A stretch of DNA of 64,000 bases from Corynebacterium breve (GTDB lineage: Bacteria; Actinomycetota; Actinomycetes; Mycobacteriales; Mycobacteriaceae): positions 1,240,001 through 1,304,000 of the forward strand of contig NZ_CP126969.1 in NCBI RefSeq assembly GCF_030252165.1. Direction: 5' to 3'. Each line of letters opens with the position of its first letter. Positions within the stretch are counted from its first letter, which is position 1. This document shows positions 53,541 to 63,942 of the stretch, piece after piece. The translations under genes were made by a program, and so were the position numbers. The notes under the pieces were generated by a model, which saw nothing but the letters and a program-made list of their open reading frames with translations, made no database searches and was not told the origin of the DNA.

Positions 53541-55073
53541 GTGGATTCTGCATCTTCGCGTCCTGAAACGGCCCGCGCGCTCGTCGATAAGCTTGCCGAG
53601 CTGAGCTTCACCGCTGATGGCATTGCGGGCTACTTGGGTCCGGAGGTAACAGAGGCCCTTTATCGCGGAGAGCCTGGCGTAGTCATGTCCGCCACGAATG
53701 GCAACGACGCGCTCGCTGGCCTGATCCGCTTTTTCCTACTGCGTCTGCCGACAAGCGGCGAGATCTTGGGCGAGCTAATTGGGCATCGCCTTGCTGCCTC
53801 GCTTATCGACGAAGCGTTTGTCCACGTCACGCCCGCGGGTGAAGTACAGGTTGCCGTGGATATTCGCCCTCACATCATCGCCGGAAAGAACCGGGTGGTG
53901 TTTTCTGACTTGGATGCCTCAGTGACTGATCATGTCCCAGGTCCCGACCACGTTCTCGGCGTCGGTGCGGCGAGTTTGTCTCTGTTATCGGCAACCCCGC
54001 TCTCCCCTGTCGATTCCGTATTGGACTTGGGCACCGGTTCTGGAGTGCAAGCTTTGGCACAGGCAGATTCTGCGATGCGCATTGTCGCAACGGATGTCCA
54101 CGAACGCGCGCTGCAAATGGCTCGGTGCACAATGGCGGGTGCCCATGTGAGAAATGTTGAGATTAGAACGGGGTCTTGGTTCGAGCCGGTGGAAGGAGAG
54201 TCTTTCGACCGGATCGTGGCTAACCCTCCTTTTGTAGTGGGGCTGCCCGAGGTGGGACACGTCTATCGCGACTCTGGGTTGAGTTTGGATGGGGCGACGC
54301 AGCTCGTCGTTAAGCATGCCCCTGCGCATCTGAACCCCAACGGTACGGCCTACACCCTCGGTGCCTGGGTGCACACGCGCGAGGAATCGTGGGCAACCCG
54401 CATCGCGTCGTGGCTGCCTAAGCGTGGTGTATCCGCTTGGGTAATTCAGCGTGATGTTGCCGATCCGGGGCAATACGTCAGCACTTGGCTGAAGGATGAA
54501 TCCATCGATCCACGCTCGCGCGCGGGTATTGAGCGCACTCAGGAGTGGCTTGAGTACTTCCGCGAAGAAGGTGTGATCGGTGTTGGGTTCGGCTGGATCT
54601 TCTTGCGTGATATCGGTGATCGTCCAACGGAGGTTACCTGTGAGGAAGTCCTACAGCCGTTTACTGATCCTTTAGGTCCTGAAGTTGATGAGTACTTTGA
54701 ACGCATTGGCTGGCTCCGGGACAAAACAGCCGCCGAAATCCTCCAGAGCACGTATCTTGTGCGACCGGGAGTCGCGCGCGAAGAGGTCAGCCTTGCAGAT
54801 AGCGAGACCGGCATGGGTTTTACCCCACAGGTCATTCGCTTAACGCGCACGGACGGTCCGCGTTTTAGCCACGAGGTTGACCGAGCTTTAGCATCGATCG
54901 TCGCAGGACTTCACCCGCAGGGATTGAACCTCGAAGAAACTGTCGGGCTGTGGGCTGCTGCACAGGGCATTGACGACGAAGAAGAGCTCGCGTCGTCCGC
55001 CGTTTCCGCCGTAGTTGATCTCATTCGCCACGGGCTGATCCTGCCATCAGACATTGCAACGACGCAGGCCTAG
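53541..55073 (+). CDS. Class I SAM-dependent methyltransferase (NPPF type)
   Basis: 510 residues. An N-terminal domain of about 140 residues is followed by a Rossmann methyltransferase (VLDLGTGSGVQALAQADSA, VATDVHERALQMA, IVANPPFVVG), whose NPPF motif is typical of N-methyltransferases acting on nucleic-acid bases or protein Gln/Asn side chains. A further C-terminal helical domain of unknown role follows. GTG 53541 has GAGGAG upstream. Resembles actinobacterial DUF7059/DUF7782 proteins. Target unknown. Confidence 0.8.
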   Translation: MDSASSRPETARALVDKLAELSFTADGIAGYLGPEVTEALYRGEPGVVMSATNGNDALAGLIRFFLLRLPTSGEILGELIGHRLAASLIDEAFVHVTPAGEVQVAVDIRPHIIAGKNRVVFSDLDASVTDHVPGPDHVLGVGAASLSLLSATPLSPVDSVLDLGTGSGVQALAQADSAMRIVATDVHERALQMARCTMAGAHVRNVEIRTGSWFEPVEGESFDRIVANPPFVVGLPEVGHVYRDSGLSLDGATQLVVKHAPAHLNPNGTAYTLGAWVHTREESWATRIASWLPKRGVSAWVIQRDVADPGQYVSTWLKDESIDPRSRAGIERTQEWLEYFREEGVIGVGFGWIFLRDIGDRPTEVTCEEVLQPFTDPLGPEVDEYFERIGWLRDKTAAEILQSTYLVRPGVAREEVSLADSETGMGFTPQVIRLTRTDGPRFSHEVDRALASIVAGLHPQGLNLEETVGLWAAAQGIDDEEELASSAVSAVVDLIRHGLILPSDIATTQA

Positions 55074-55121
55074 ATAATCGCATAGAGACCGCCGAGAGAG
55101 GAACCGAGAGAGGACAATCCG

Positions 55122-55556
55122 TTGAAAGCAGTACTGACCCGTGTGACCGAAGCTGCCGTCACCGTCGATGATGAAGTTGTGGGCAGCATTTCGTGTCCCG
55201 ACACCGGTGGCATTTTGGCCCTAGTCGGAGTCGGTCGTGATGACGACGCGAGCGCATGGGAGACAATGGCGCGTAAGATTGCAGAACTGCGCATCTTAGA
55301 CGGCGAGAAATCGGTCACCGATGTCCAAGCCCCCGTGCTTCTGGTGAGCCAATTCACTTTGATGGGTAAAACCGCAAAGGGCAGGCGCCCATCATGGTCT
55401 GATGCGGCTCCGGGTGAGGTAGCGGAACCAACCATCGCGAAGATCGCGCAGGCGTTGCGGGAACGTGGAATTCGTGTGGAGGAAGGCCGGTTTGGCGCCA
55501 TGATGAAGGTTTCAAGCGTGAACGACGGTCCTTTTACGGTTCTCGTCGAAGCCTAA
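55122..55556 (+). CDS. dtd: D-aminoacyl-tRNA deacylase
   Basis: Removes D-amino acids (and Gly from mischarged tRNA-Ala) from tRNA. The 144 residues match the Dtd fold: [20 protein letters not shown], a [17 protein letters not shown] motif and [22 protein letters not shown]. The start is TTG 55122 with GAGAGGA upstream, as no ATG/GTG fits the conserved N-terminus. Next gene is sigB on the same strand. Confidence 0.93.
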   Translation: MKAVLTRVTEAAVTVDDEVVGSISCPDTGGILALVGVGRDDDASAWETMARKIAELRILDGEKSVTDVQAPVLLVSQFTLMGKTAKGRRPSWSDAAPGEVAEPTIAKIAQALRERGIRVEEGRFGAMMKVSSVNDGPFTVLVEA

Positions 55557-55597
55557 TCTACCCCCGGTTGACCTGCTTTTATGTCAACTTCCTGTAT

Positions 55598-55638
55598 TGG
55601 GAACAATCTGCGCGCATCAACCGTTGTGACTATAGACT
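55598..55638 (+). promoter_or_regulatory. sigB promoter region with SigH-type element
   Basis: GGGAACA (from 55599) and CGTTGTG (from 55622), 17-nt spacing, fit the corynebacterial SigH consensus GGAA(T/C)-N16-20-(C/T)GTT. TATAGACT at 55631-55638 just downstream could be a vegetative -10. AAGGAGG lies at 55650 before the sigB start. Confidence 0.6.
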
Positions 55639-55663
55639 GGCAAACCTTCAAGGAGGCAGATTT

Positions 55664-56650
55664 ATGACTCAACCGTCACCCGCACAGGAGATGGACGAGA
55701 AAGTTGACCGTGGAAGCCGCCGCAATCAAACAAACGACAATCCCGCTGCAGATCTTGTCCGCGTTTACCTCAACGGCATCGGCAAGACCGCACTACTTGA
55801 CGCTGAAGAGGAAGTAGAGCTCGCACAGCAGATTGAAGTCGGCCTGTACGCCCAGAAGTTGCTCGATGATCCAGACGCCAAGCTCACCCGCGCGAAGAAG
55901 CGCGACTTGAAAATCTTGGCAAAGCAGGGCCGTAAGGCTCGTGCCCACCTTCTAGAAGCAAACCTCCGCCTTGTCGTTTCGCTTGCAAAGCGCTACACCG
56001 GACGCGGAATGCCACTGCTGGATTTGATCCAGGAAGGCAACTTGGGCCTGATTCGCGCGATGGAGAAGTTTGATTACTCCAAGGGATTCAAGTTCTCCAC
56101 CTACGCCACTTGGTGGATTCGACAGGCAATCACCCGCGGAATGGCAGATCAGTCACGCACGATTCGCCTCCCAGTACATCTAGTCGAGCAAGTCAACAAG
56201 CTCTCTCGCATTAAGCGCGAAATGTACCAATCCTTGGGTCGTGAACCGACCAACGAAGAGTTGGCAGAGGAATCCGGCATCGAGGAGCACAAGATCGAAA
56301 TGCTGCTCCGTCAATCTCGTGATCCAGTCAGCCTCGATATGCCGGTGGGCGCTGATGAAGAGGCACCTCTGGGTGACTTCATTGAAGACGCGGAAGCAAC
56401 AGATGCGGAAAGCTCTGTCGTTGCAACGCTGCGCCACGACGATATTCAGAAGGTAATCGGCTCCCTAGAGCAGCGTGAGCAAGACGTCATCCGCCTGCGC
56501 TACGGCCTCGACGACGGTGTGCCACGTACATTAGATCAGATCGGACGAAAGTTCGGACTATCTCGTGAGCGAGTACGCCAGATTGAGCGGGAAGTAATGG
56601 CTAAGTTGCGCGTGGGCGAACGTGCGGAAAAGCTGCGCGATTACGCCTAA
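55664..56650 (+). CDS. sigB: RNA polymerase sigma factor SigB (principal-like)
   Basis: Group 2 sigma factor for transition/stress phases, 328 residues. It lacks the Lys-rich N-terminus of SigA. Region 2 ([36 protein letters not shown]) and region 4 ([19 protein letters not shown]) are intact. ATG 55664 follows AAGGAGG by 7 nt; 32 upstream in-frame codons are promoter DNA. It precedes dtxR, the arrangement conserved from corynebacteria to M. tuberculosis (sigB-ideR). Confidence 0.96.
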   Translation: MTQPSPAQEMDEKVDRGSRRNQTNDNPAADLVRVYLNGIGKTALLDAEEEVELAQQIEVGLYAQKLLDDPDAKLTRAKKRDLKILAKQGRKARAHLLEANLRLVVSLAKRYTGRGMPLLDLIQEGNLGLIRAMEKFDYSKGFKFSTYATWWIRQAITRGMADQSRTIRLPVHLVEQVNKLSRIKREMYQSLGREPTNEELAEESGIEEHKIEMLLRQSRDPVSLDMPVGADEEAPLGDFIEDAEATDAESSVVATLRHDDIQKVIGSLEQREQDVIRLRYGLDDGVPRTLDQIGRKFGLSRERVRQIEREVMAKLRVGERAEKLRDYA

Positions 56651-56667
56651 TCGAAAATCGTTGCTCT

Positions 56668-56703
56668 GACCACATGGTGCCAATTCTGCGGTACCATGTG
56701 GTC
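56668..56703 (+). terminator. Terminator between sigB and dtxR
   Basis: Perfect 11-bp stem GACCACATGGT/ACCATGTGGTC with a 14-nt loop, then ATTCGTTT, 18 nt after sigB. It indicates that dtxR has its own promoter in the remaining 62 nt. Confidence 0.8.
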
Positions 56704-56765
56704 ATTCGTTTCCGCCATGGGAGTGGCGGAGTAATTTTTTTGTGAATGCCTGAGGTAAACAAGTA

Positions 56766-57452
56766 ATGCGTGATTTGGTCGATACAACGGAGATGTACTT
56801 GCGCACCATCTACGAGCTTGAGGAAGAAGGAATCGTTCCCCTCCGCGCCCGTATTGCTGAACGCCTCGACCAATCCGGCCCAACCGTCTCACAAACCGTC
56901 GCGCGCATGGAACGGGACAAGTTGGTCGTCGTCGAAGACGACCGCAGCCTCTCGCTTACCGACGAAGGCCGTTCCCGCGCAACCTCCGTTATGCGCAAAC
57001 ACCGGTTGGCAGAGCGGCTTTTGGTCGACATCCTCGGATTGGATCTTTCACTCGTGCACGAAGAAGCCTGCCGCTGGGAACATGTGATGAGCGAGGCTGT
57101 GGAAAAGCGTGTCATTGCCGTCCTCGACGACCCGACCCGCTCCCCTTTTGGCAACCCCATTCCTAACCTCACCGGTCTTGGCATCGCCTCACCCGACTCC
57201 GTGGAAATTGGCACGCGCGCAACCGACCTCGACCTTTCCAACCCAGTGTCGGGCACGGTAGAGCAGATCCATGAGATCCTCCAGCTCGACCCCGTGCAAT
57301 TCTCCGCGCTGACCGAGGCAGGAATCACCGTTGGTGACGAAGTCACCCTGTTCGACGACAACGGCACCATCGTCGTTGCAAGCTCTACAGGGGATGAAGT
57401 TGAGCTTTACGACGACCTCGCGCACGCCTTCCGCATCACCCTGGCACAGTAG
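56766..57452 (+). CDS. dtxR: Iron-dependent repressor DtxR
   Basis: Fe2+-activated repressor of iron uptake genes (and tox in C. diphtheriae). The 228 residues closely follow Dtx[41 protein letters not shown], and metal ligands Met10, His79, Glu83, His98, Cys102, Glu105 and His106 all present. The C-terminal SH3-like domain follows the Pro-rich [18 protein letters not shown] precedes the ATG. galE follows after 40 nt, so the two may be cotranscribed. Confidence 0.97.
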   Translation: MRDLVDTTEMYLRTIYELEEEGIVPLRARIAERLDQSGPTVSQTVARMERDKLVVVEDDRSLSLTDEGRSRATSVMRKHRLAERLLVDILGLDLSLVHEEACRWEHVMSEAVEKRVIAVLDDPTRSPFGNPIPNLTGLGIASPDSVEIGTRATDLDLSNPVSGTVEQIHEILQLDPVQFSALTEAGITVGDEVTLFDDNGTIVVASSTGDEVELYDDLAHAFRITLAQ

Positions 57453-57492
57453 AATTTTGCCCACAGGCTCGCCCACAGAAAGGTAGATCTTT

Positions 57493-58485
57493 ATGAAGCT
57501 TCTTGTCACAGGCGGCGCAGGATACGTCGGAAGTGTCTGCACTGCGGTCTTAGTTGAATCCGGCCACGACGTCACCGTCATTGATAATCTTTCGACCGGT
57601 AACCGCGATGCCCTGGTCGACGGGGTGCGCCTTGTAGAAGGCGATGTCCAAGACACCGTAAACGATGTGCTGACCGAAGGAGGCTTCGACGGCGTATTGC
57701 ATTTCGCTGCACGGTCGTTGGTCGGTGAATCTATGGAGGTGCCCGAGGAATACTGGCAAGACAACCTTGTCACCAGCTTGACCCTGCTCAATGCCATGCG
57801 TGAGCATAATGTGCCTTCCCTAGTGTTCTCGTCCACTGCAGCCACTTACGGCGAGCCGGAGATAGTTCCAATCACCGAGGACATGCCCACGCAGCCGACA
57901 AACCCATACGGTGCTACCAAGCTTGCGATCGATTACGCAATCACCTCTTTCTGTACGGCCCACGGTCTGGCGGCCACGAGTCTGCGCTACTTCAACGTGG
58001 CCGGCGCCTACGGGTCGATCGGCGAGAACCGCGCTATTGAAACCCACCTCATCCCACTGGTCCTCCAGGTAGCCCTGGGACACCGTGAAAAGATCTACAT
58101 GTTCGGTGATGACTGGCCAACCAAGGACGGCACCGCGGTACGTGATTACATCCACATTCGCGATCTTGCCGACGCCCACCTGCGCGCCCTTGAGACCAAC
58201 CGCGCCGGCGAACACCGTATTTTTAATCTCGGCTCAGGCGATGGTTATTCGGTTCGCGAGGTCATCGAGATGTGCCGAGAAGTCATTGGTCACCCCATCC
58301 CTTCCGAGATTGCCCCGCGACGCGCGGGTGACCCAGCTACCCTGATCGCCTCCAGCGATAAGATCAAGGCTGAACTAGGGTGGAACCCGACCCGCACCGA
58401 TCTTCGCACCATCGTGGAGGATGCGTGGGCGTACACCGCCCAGCTGGGCGACAAAGCGCACTCGGCAACTCGTCAGAAAAATTAG
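57493..58485 (+). CDS. galE: UDP-glucose 4-epimerase
   Basis: Interconverts UDP-glucose and UDP-galactose, the latter feeding galactan of the arabinogalactan. The 330-residue extended SDR has the NAD motif [20 protein letters not shown], the catalytic Y-x3-K in [11 protein letters not shown], and RYFNVAGA. Start ATG 57493, 40 nt after dtxR; this neighbour is usual in corynebacteria. The next gene is on the opposite strand, its stop directly abutting (58486). Confidence 0.96.
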   Translation: MKLLVTGGAGYVGSVCTAVLVESGHDVTVIDNLSTGNRDALVDGVRLVEGDVQDTVNDVLTEGGFDGVLHFAARSLVGESMEVPEEYWQDNLVTSLTLLNAMREHNVPSLVFSSTAATYGEPEIVPITEDMPTQPTNPYGATKLAIDYAITSFCTAHGLAATSLRYFNVAGAYGSIGENRAIETHLIPLVLQVALGHREKIYMFGDDWPTKDGTAVRDYIHIRDLADAHLRALETNRAGEHRIFNLGSGDGYSVREVIEMCREVIGHPIPSEIAPRRAGDPATLIASSDKIKAELGWNPTRTDLRTIVEDAWAYTAQLGDKAHSATRQKN

Positions 58486-59583
58486 TTAGGCGGCTTTCCC
58501 GTCGCTTGGAACCAGACGACGACGCTGTTCGTGTGCCCCTTTTTGCACTACCTTGAGCATCCCGTCGAAATCCCCCAACATCAGCGCTTTGAAAAGCGCA
58601 TCGGCTAATGCGTGTCCGGGCAGTTCCTCCTGCACAATGATTAGTGCAGCTGTAGCCCACGAGCTGAGAGAGTGTGCTGTAGCAACAATCGCCCACAGGC
58701 ACAGTGCGTTGCTGCGAATCACACCGTCGAATTCTCGCGCGATCGCGAGGAAGACCGGGGCGGATCGACGGGGATGCGCAACCGCAGTAGGAACCAAGCA
58801 ATCCCGGAGTCTGGATCGTGCTAGGCACGTGAGTACCGTGAGCAGGTCATCCTCTTCAGGGAGCACGTCATTGACTTTTGGGGCGTTATCTACCGTGACT
58901 AGTGAGTATTGCGGTGCATTCACTATGATCCGCGCGGATTGATCAACGGCACGGTCTGCCCCTGGTGCCCCGGCATCGTCTCGTGCAATCAGTTCGTCGG
59001 CCCTGCTGTACGCCAAGCGTGCCAGAGCTTGGGTGTCTGGGTCATAAACACACTCGGCTTGGAAGTAAGCAAAGGCCTCTGCCCTACTCAATGCCGGAAG
59101 CGCACCATGATCCAACAGTGGTTTCATTGCCGGGGACATGGCCACGTTATCTACAATCCCTCCGATCAGATCATCGTCATCAGGGCCGAATTCTACGTAG
59201 AAGGCTGCGCCCGTGGCGATCTCGGGCACGCTCCAACACGCGTCTATGAAAGGGTGGCCGAAAGCATCAACCATATTCTTCAATGTTGAGACGGCTCGCT
59301 TGTATTGTCGGGATGTTGTGTCGTCAGAAACAAGAACCGCCAAGAAGACGTCGCAGGCGGTTGCTGGTGGAAAGTGGAGTGCGTCGGAGACAGTGTCGGT
59401 GTTGTCAAGATCGGCCCGCATTACGGGGCCGAGGAGCAGGGAGTGCGGGTGATCGTCGTCAAGCATAAAGCCGATGAGCACGACAGAATCTTGAGGGTAG
59501 AAGCCGAGCACGCCTGGGATGGCCGCGATAAGTTCGCCGGGTTGAGTAAGTGGTGGGATGGAATGGTTGTCTATGTTGGTCAT
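58486..59583 (-). CDS. DUF4192 family protein
   Basis: 365 residues of the actinobacterial DUF4192 family, recognised by the opening LTQPGELIAAIPGVLGFYPQDSVVLIGF (partial) and the late ALCLWAIVATAHSLSSWATAALIIVQEELPGHALADAL region. No catalytic motif is evident and function is unknown. ATG 59583 (MTNIDNHS) follows GGAAAG; an ATG three codons upstream is also possible. Two CDS ends abut at 58485/58486. Confidence 0.83.
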   Translation of the reverse strand: MTNIDNHSIPPLTQPGELIAAIPGVLGFYPQDSVVLIGFMLDDDHPHSLLLGPVMRADLDNTDTVSDALHFPPATACDVFLAVLVSDDTTSRQYKRAVSTLKNMVDAFGHPFIDACWSVPEIATGAAFYVEFGPDDDDLIGGIVDNVAMSPAMKPLLDHGALPALSRAEAFAYFQAECVYDPDTQALARLAYSRADELIARDDAGAPGADRAVDQSARIIVNAPQYSLVTVDNAPKVNDVLPEEDDLLTVLTCLARSRLRDCLVPTAVAHPRRSAPVFLAIAREFDGVIRSNALCLWAIVATAHSLSSWATAALIIVQEELPGHALADALFKALMLGDFDGMLKVVQKGAHEQRRRLVPSDGKAA

Positions 59584-59819
59584 GCTTTCCATCGTTGTGG
59601 TGCACAGCTGTCACGTCTGGCTTCGTGCTCACAATGCCCGAAATCTGTGGAAAACAACATTTTCATCCACAGGTTTGCGGTGAAATCACTGGATCGTTGG
59701 CAAAAGCTCCAGTTTTAAAGAACAATGAAGTATTCGAGGGAATCATTTGCTAACTGACAATGTTGTAACTAATACATCCGTCCTTAGGAAATGAACTTTA
59801 TTAGTAAGAGAGGTTGATC

Positions 59820-60902
59820 ATGGCAGACGATACTCGCCGCATGTATGAGATGGAGTACCCCGCACCGCCCGTGGGAGATACCAGCCAGCATGGACCGACC
59901 CTTATTATCGCGATGCAGGGCTACGCCGATGCTGGTCACGCTGTAGAAAGTGCTGCCGAGCATTTGAAGGCAGCTTTAGACAACAGCCAAGTCGCTACTT
60001 TTAACGCCGACGAGCTGATCGATTACCGCTCACGCAGGCCTGCGGTGATGATGGAAAAGCATGAAATCACCAACATGGAGAAGATCGAGCTCGACATGCG
60101 CGTAGTGCGAGACTCAGAGGGTGAGAACTTCCTCTTGCTCTCGGGTCCTGAGCCTGACTTGCGCTGGGAAGGCTTTAGCCAGGCAGTGGCCGATCTGGCA
60201 GATAAGTACAACGTCAGCAAGACCATCTGCCTGTACGGAGCACCCATGGCCGTTCCTCATACTCGTCCCCTGATGGTGTCCGCGCATGGAAATGACCGCG
60301 ACTTAGTAGGCACGATGTTCTCATTCGATGGCAAGGTAACCATGCCAGGTTCGGCTTCCTTGATGATCGAGCGCGAACTGCACGCCCGCGGTCATGCCGT
60401 TGCCGGATATACGGCGCACGTCCCCCATTATTTGGCACAATCGCCATACCCGCATGCCACGTTCCAGTTGCTGCAGTCGGTGTCTGATACTTCCAAGTTA
60501 AAGTTCCCTCTGAAGGCACTTGAACATGACATGAATGTGGTTGCCAAGCAGCTCACAGAACAGACCGCAGGCTCTGAGGAGATCATGCATGTGGTCACTC
60601 AGTTGGAAAAGCATTATGACCAAGAACTTGCCGAGTACCGCAAGACTCACCCGAACGCGATGATGCCCGGGGAATCCCAGGTACCGTCTGGCGAGGAAAT
60701 CGGCGCGGCTTTTGAGAACTACCTGGCCGCGGTAGATGACCGCGAGCGAACCCGGCCTGAGCTGCCGCACGCAAAGCAGTTGTTTAACTTCGATAGCAAC
60801 GAACAGGCAGCAGACGACCCATCGCTTGGCGACGACTCCCCTGCCCCCGATGCCGACTCTGAGTCCGAGGCGGACGGCCAAGGTACCACGGACGAAAGCT
60901 GA
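59820..60902 (+). CDS. PAC2 family protein
   Basis: 360 residues of the PAC2 (proteasome-assembly-chaperone-like) family. Core segments are MEYPAPPVGDTSQHGPTLIIAMQGYADAG, FLLLSGPEPDLRWEGFSQAV, ICLYGAPMAVPHTRP, TMPGSASLMIERELHARGH and GYTAHVPHYLAQSPYPHATFQLLQ; an acidic disordered tail follows. Corynebacterium has no classical proteasome core visible here, so the name describes only the fold. ATG 59820 has AGAGAGG upstream. 11 nt before helY. Confidence 0.85.
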   Translation: MADDTRRMYEMEYPAPPVGDTSQHGPTLIIAMQGYADAGHAVESAAEHLKAALDNSQVATFNADELIDYRSRRPAVMMEKHEITNMEKIELDMRVVRDSEGENFLLLSGPEPDLRWEGFSQAVADLADKYNVSKTICLYGAPMAVPHTRPLMVSAHGNDRDLVGTMFSFDGKVTMPGSASLMIERELHARGHAVAGYTAHVPHYLAQSPYPHATFQLLQSVSDTSKLKFPLKALEHDMNVVAKQLTEQTAGSEEIMHVVTQLEKHYDQELAEYRKTHPNAMMPGESQVPSGEEIGAAFENYLAAVDDRERTRPELPHAKQLFNFDSNEQAADDPSLGDDSPAPDADSESEADGQGTTDES

Positions 60903-60913
60903 TCTGGGCTACG

Positions 60914-63466
60914 GTGGAAACCGTGAATCTAGCCCAGCTCCTGCCTGATCTTTCAGAAGTTCCAGATTCCCTCTACGAGGACGCAATCTGGGACTCTTTC
61001 ATGTCGTGGACCAATAGTCGCGGCATCACTCTGTACCCGGCACAGGAAGAAGCCTCCTTAGCGGTGTTGGCGGGTGACAACGTTATTCTTGCGACCCCCA
61101 CCGGCTCGGGAAAGTCGATGGTGGCAAACGCCGCACACTTCATCGCCATGGCTCGCGGGCAGAGGACGTTCTACACGGCGCCGATCAAGGCGTTGGTAAG
61201 CGAAAAATTCTTCGCACTCTGCGAGATCTTCGGAGCTGAAAACGTCGGGATGATGACTGGCGATGCAACCGTCAATGGCAACGCACCCATCATCGCAGCA
61301 ACAGCGGAGATCGTGGCCAATATTGCATTGCGTGATGGCAAGAATGCCGCCATCGACCAGGTTGTGATGGATGAGTTCCACTACTACTCGGAACCCGATC
61401 GTGGCTGGGCGTGGCAGGTGCCGCTGCTGGAACTGCCCAACGCACAGTTCTTGTTGATGTCTGCCACCTTGGGCGACACACAGTGGCTGCAGGATGATCT
61501 GACAGATCGCACCGGACGTACGACCACATTGGTTTCTGGTACCGAACGCCCCGTGCCGTTGGATTTTCACTACGTATTTACACCAGTCCACGAAACGATC
61601 GAGGAGCTGTTGTCTAACGGGAAGGCCCCGATTTATGTGGTGCACTTCTCCCAGCGTGAGGCGACCGAACGGGCACAGGCGCTGACGAGCATGAAGATCA
61701 TCAACGACGAGGAGAAAGCGCGGATTGCCGAGGAGATCGGGGATTTCCGCTTTACCACGACGTTTGGCAAGACTCTGTCTAAGCTGCTGCGCCGCGGCAT
61801 CGGCATTCACCACGCAGGCATGCTGCCAAAGTACAGGCGCCTCGTCGAAAAGCTTTCTCAAACCGGCCTGCTGAAAGTTATTTGTGGCACGGACACGCTG
61901 GGGGTCGGCATCAACGTCCCGATTCGAACTGTGTTGATGACGGGGCTGGCGAAGTACGACGGGCAGCGCCAGCGCATCGTGAAGTCTCGTGAGTTTCACC
62001 AGATCGCGGGGCGTGCGGGTCGTGCAGGATACGACACCGAAGGCACCGTAGTCGTTGAGGCTCCGGAGCACGAGATTGAAAACGTCAAGCTGCGTAGAAA
62101 AGCGGGCGACGATCCTGCCAAGCTACGCAAGATCCGGAAGAAGGCTCCGCGCGACGGCCAGGTGTCATGGTCAGAGAATACTTTCGAACGCTTGACCACC
62201 GCCGAACCTGAGGAGCTGACCAGCCAGTTCAGAGTATCGAACTCAATGCTGCTCAATGTTGTAGCGAGACCGGGCGATGGCTACGAGCACATGAGGAATC
62301 TCCTACGCACCAATCACGACTCTCGTGCAAAGCAGAACCGTGACATTCTAACTGCCGTGGAACTGTTCCGGGGTCTGATAAACGCGGGAATCGTCGAGCG
62401 TACCCCAGACTCGCCTGCATCGAGGCCCTACACCTTGACGGAAGAGCTGGACCGCGATTTCGCGCTCAACCAGCCACTTTCCCCGTTTGCCCTCGCGTAC
62501 CTCACGCTGCTGGATCCTGAGTCCGACACGTACACGTTGGATGTCATCTCCACGTTCGAGGCGATCTTGGACGATCCACGCCAGCTGCTTCAGGCTCAAC
62601 AATCAGCAGAGCGCGGTGAGGAGATCGCGGCGTTAAAGGCTGACGGGGTTGACTACACCGAACGCATGGCCCTCATCGAAGACGTCACCTATCCGATGCC
62701 GCTAAAAGACGAGCTCGACGAAGCATTTGAAACTTTCCGCGAGGGAAACCCGTGGGCCAAGGAATTCGAACTCTCGCCGAAGTCGGTCGTGCGTGACATG
62801 ATCGAGCACGCGATGACCTTTTCTGATCTCATCGCAACCTACGGTCTGGCACGCTCCGAGGGCGTGGTGCTGCGCTACCTCACCGACGCGTGGCGCACCC
62901 TAGCAAAGTCGATCCCAGCGCAGTACCTCACCGAGGAGCTAGAAGACATCATCGAATGGCTTGGTGAGCTCATCCGCCAAGTCGATTCCTCGCTGATCGA
63001 CGAGTGGGCGCATATGGCCGACGAAGACACACCAATTTCAAAGCACGACCTGGAACGCGAGCTTGCGTTCGGCGTGGAAGACCCTTCTGCGCTCACCTCC
63101 AACCGACGCGCGTTCAAGATCATGGTGCGCAACTACTTCTTCCGACTGGTGGAGCTTTTCGCCTTTGAAAAGGAAGATCGTCTCGCCGATATGCTGGAGT
63201 ACCTCGACCCCGAAGATACGCCCGACTGGGGTTCGGCTTTGGACGACTACTTTGATGAATACGACGATCTAGACACCGGCCCCGATGCCCGAGGACCAGA
63301 GTTCTTCTCTATCGCCGACGACGCTACTCGCAGCTGGCCTGTTCGACAGATCATCAAAGATCCAGAGGGTGACAACGCATTTCAGCTGCACGGCGTAGTC
63401 GATTTGGATGCTTCTGACGCCGCGGGTGAAGTGCGCTTGAGCTCCCTTGAGATGAAACAAGTTTAG
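60914..63466 (+). CDS. helY: HelY-type DEAD/DEAH-box helicase (DUF3516)
   Basis: Large SF2 (Ski2-like) helicase, 850 residues. Motifs are Walker A LATPTGSGKSMVA, DEFHYYSEPDRG (motif II), MSATLGDTQ (motif III), YVVHFSQREATERAQAL, TDTLGVGINVPIRTV and IAGRAGRAGYD (motif VI). The C-terminal DUF3516 domain follows. It probably acts on structured RNA; the exact target is unknown. GTG 60914 (METVNLAQL) is used, with an alternative GTG at 60923. Coupled to the PAC2 gene by close spacing. Confidence 0.92.
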   Translation: METVNLAQLLPDLSEVPDSLYEDAIWDSFMSWTNSRGITLYPAQEEASLAVLAGDNVILATPTGSGKSMVANAAHFIAMARGQRTFYTAPIKALVSEKFFALCEIFGAENVGMMTGDATVNGNAPIIAATAEIVANIALRDGKNAAIDQVVMDEFHYYSEPDRGWAWQVPLLELPNAQFLLMSATLGDTQWLQDDLTDRTGRTTTLVSGTERPVPLDFHYVFTPVHETIEELLSNGKAPIYVVHFSQREATERAQALTSMKIINDEEKARIAEEIGDFRFTTTFGKTLSKLLRRGIGIHHAGMLPKYRRLVEKLSQTGLLKVICGTDTLGVGINVPIRTVLMTGLAKYDGQRQRIVKSREFHQIAGRAGRAGYDTEGTVVVEAPEHEIENVKLRRKAGDDPAKLRKIRKKAPRDGQVSWSENTFERLTTAEPEELTSQFRVSNSMLLNVVARPGDGYEHMRNLLRTNHDSRAKQNRDILTAVELFRGLINAGIVERTPDSPASRPYTLTEELDRDFALNQPLSPFALAYLTLLDPESDTYTLDVISTFEAILDDPRQLLQAQQSAERGEEIAALKADGVDYTERMALIEDVTYPMPLKDELDEAFETFREGNPWAKEFELSPKSVVRDMIEHAMTFSDLIATYGLARSEGVVLRYLTDAWRTLAKSIPAQYLTEELEDIIEWLGELIRQVDSSLIDEWAHMADEDTPISKHDLERELAFGVEDPSALTSNRRAFKIMVRNYFFRLVELFAFEKEDRLADMLEYLDPEDTPDWGSALDDYFDEYDDLDTGPDARGPEFFSIADDATRSWPVRQIIKDPEGDNAFQLHGVVDLDASDAAGEVRLSSLEMKQV

Positions 63467-63942
63467 GAAGGAAATTCCTTCTTCACCAGTGCCCAAGTTG
63501 ACTCGGCCAGTAGTTCCATTGCGAGCGTGTGCTCGGAGTCACTTCCGTACACTCTCTTGGATTCCTCCAGGAATGTGTCGCGCAAGTGCGCGGCGCGCTC
63601 GTAGTCGCCGTGTGCTTGGCACATATCCGCAAGGTAATGGTCAGCGACATTAACACCGTTGACCCGCGCGTATTCAAAAAAGCCGGTGGAGACCAAAAAC
63701 TCCAGCGGTTCCTTAGTCTCAGCGAACCGGCGCTGTCGGCGAAGCACCTGAACCAACATTGCGTTGAGCTTGATGCGTGCGTGTTTATGATGCGGTTCGC
63801 CGCCTTCCAACATCTGTAGGTAGAAGCGGGCAGCGTCGGTTGCCTTGCGCAAATCTTGCTTTTCGACGAGACGCATCGTCACAGACTTCGCTTCCTGGAC
63901 AAGAGCATCGGTTGCTGACTTATCTAAAACGTCGTGGAACAT
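63463..63942 (-). CDS. Small helical (TPR-like) protein of unknown function
   Basis: 159 residues, not recognised. Mostly amphipathic helices (DKSATDALVQEAKSVTMRLV, RKATDAARFYLQMLEGG, GDYERAAHLRDTFLEESKRVYG, HTLAMELLAESTWALVKKE), resembling tetratricopeptide-type repeats. ATG 63942 (MFHDVLDK) has the perfect GGAGGTGA upstream. The last four bases overlap the helY stop on the opposite strand. A protein-interaction role is a guess. Confidence 0.6.
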   Translation of the reverse strand: MFHDVLDKSATDALVQEAKSVTMRLVEKQDLRKATDAARFYLQMLEGGEPHHKHARIKLNAMLVQVLRRQRRFAETKEPLEFLVSTGFFEYARVNGVNVADHYLADMCQAHGDYERAAHLRDTFLEESKRVYGSDSEHTLAMELLAESTWALVKKEFPS

